7,955 bases of DNA. Source: Flavobacteriaceae bacterium. Lineage in GTDB: Bacteria > Bacteroidota > Bacteroidia > Flavobacteriales > Flavobacteriaceae. This document shows positions 7,583 through 7,955 of the stretch, piece after piece (position 1 is the first letter of the stretch; every line of letters begins with the position of its first letter). The stretch spans positions 1 to 7,955 of the forward strand of contig JAESTN010000327.1 of NCBI GenBank assembly GCA_016763595.1. The letters are read 5' to 3'. Made by a program: the position numbers and the translations under genes. The notes under the pieces were generated by a model. It did no database searches, had not been told where the DNA came from, and saw only the letters and a list, made by a program, of their open reading frames with translations.

Positions 7583-7590
7583 CAAAGATA
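7583..7590 (-). promoter_or_regulatory. Probable tgt -7 promoter box, very close to the start codon
   Basis: TATCTTTG on the minus strand matches TAnnTTTG and ends only 6 nt before the tgt ATG. Flavobacterial transcripts usually start a few bases after this box, so the mRNA would begin at or next to the ATG. No TTG is visible at the -33 distance. The box lies in the 54-nt rluF-tgt gap. Confidence 0.55.
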
Positions 7591-7630
7591 CAGTTATTTA
7601 AGAATTGAAAAGTTAAAAAAAATGAAACGT

Positions 7631-7955
7631 TTATCCTCTCTTTTTTCTTGGTGAATTACTTGCATTTCTTTTAAATTTTGCTGAATTTTTTCTAAAAGAA
7701 GCACTTTTTTTATTAAAATCGTTGGGCTTTCTGGTTGGCTTTTTTGAGGGCTGTGTTTTTACTTTTTTTTGAGCAACAGAGGCCTCTTCTGTTTTAGAAG
7801 ATGTGGCTACCATTTTATGTATTTCGTCAAGCTCTTTTTCTGTAAGCTCACGCCATTGACCTATTGTTAATTTATCCAAATCAACATTCATTATTCGAGT
7901 ACGTTGTAGTTTTAGAACTTCATACCCTAAATATTCACACATTCTACGAATCTGA
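7631..7955 (-). CDS. rluF: 23S rRNA pseudouridine synthase RluF, C-terminal part (5' end outside window)
   Basis: The last 107 residues of an RluF-type pseudouridine synthase. RluF isomerises a uridine of 23S rRNA (U2604 in E. coli, which can also modify tRNA-Tyr U35). The visible core [13 protein letters not shown]...[11 protein letters not shown]...[11 protein letters not shown] is the conserved C-terminal signature; the QIRRMCE and RTRIMN blocks separate RluF from RluB and RsuA. The frame is open to the window edge (QIRR precedes the first Met), so the ATG at 7942 is internal. The S4-like domain and catalytic Asp lie outside. After about residue 60 of the visible part the protein becomes a Lys/Arg/Ser/Asn-rich, probably disordered tail ending SPRKKRG, which could add RNA affinity. 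It lies upstream of tgt on the same strand, without a visible terminator between them, so readthrough into tgt is possible. Confidence 0.88.
   Translation of the reverse strand, partial: QIRRMCEYLGYEVLKLQRTRIMNVDLDKLTIGQWRELTEKELDEIHKMVATSSKTEEASVAQKKVKTQPSKKPTRKPNDFNKKSASFRKNSAKFKRNASNSPRKKRG

Noticed and set aside
1..7955. Mobile element, prophage, CRISPR array, toxin-antitoxin or defence system
   Set aside because: No transposase, integrase, direct-repeat array or paired small genes are visible. Gaps between genes are all under 100 nt and are occupied by promoters or terminators.

Overview
The window looks like ordinary chromosomal DNA from a member of the Bacteroidota, most likely a marine Flavobacteriaceae. 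The support is low GC (about one third by eye), TAnnTTTG-type promoter boxes, no convincing Shine-Dalgarno sequences, TAA at every visible stop, and flavobacterial-looking versions of ClpC, Tgt, LptF/G permease and AccA. I see no mobile element, CRISPR array, phage gene, rRNA or tRNA.

Layout. (1) Bases 1-2193, plus strand: clpC, an AAA+ unfoldase of the Clp protease, missing its N-terminal domain because the window starts inside the gene. It is interrupted by an in-frame TAA at 613-615, and is followed by a strong intrinsic terminator. (2) Bases 2293-3351, plus strand: a single-gene unit for a TlpA-like thioredoxin lipoprotein (WCNPC active site). It converges on accA across a bidirectional terminator. 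(3) Bases 3418-4371, minus strand: accA, the carboxyltransferase alpha subunit of acetyl-CoA carboxylase, with a near-consensus flavobacterial promoter and a perfect 8-bp inverted repeat in its leader. (4) Bases 4467-7576, minus strand: a compact cluster tgt > LptF/LptG permease > EamA transporter, with a 1-nt gap and then a 14-nt overlap, so it is probably one translationally coupled operon. (5) Bases 7631-7955, minus strand: the 3' end of rluF, running off the window.

How the genes relate. rluF and tgt both modify RNA (23S rRNA pseudouridine; queuosine in tRNA). The LptF/G permease serves lipopolysaccharide export and accA serves fatty-acid synthesis, so the minus-strand block mixes RNA modification with envelope functions. 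ClpC belongs to protein quality control and the TlpA-like protein to thiol redox outside the cytoplasm. No gene set here looks like a new defence or biosynthetic system.

The points most worth checking are the nonsense codon in an otherwise intact clpC, the absence of the canonical zinc-binding cysteines in Tgt, the probably leaderless tgt mRNA with a misleading upstream TTG start, the TTG start of the permease gene, and the inverted repeat under the accA promoter.
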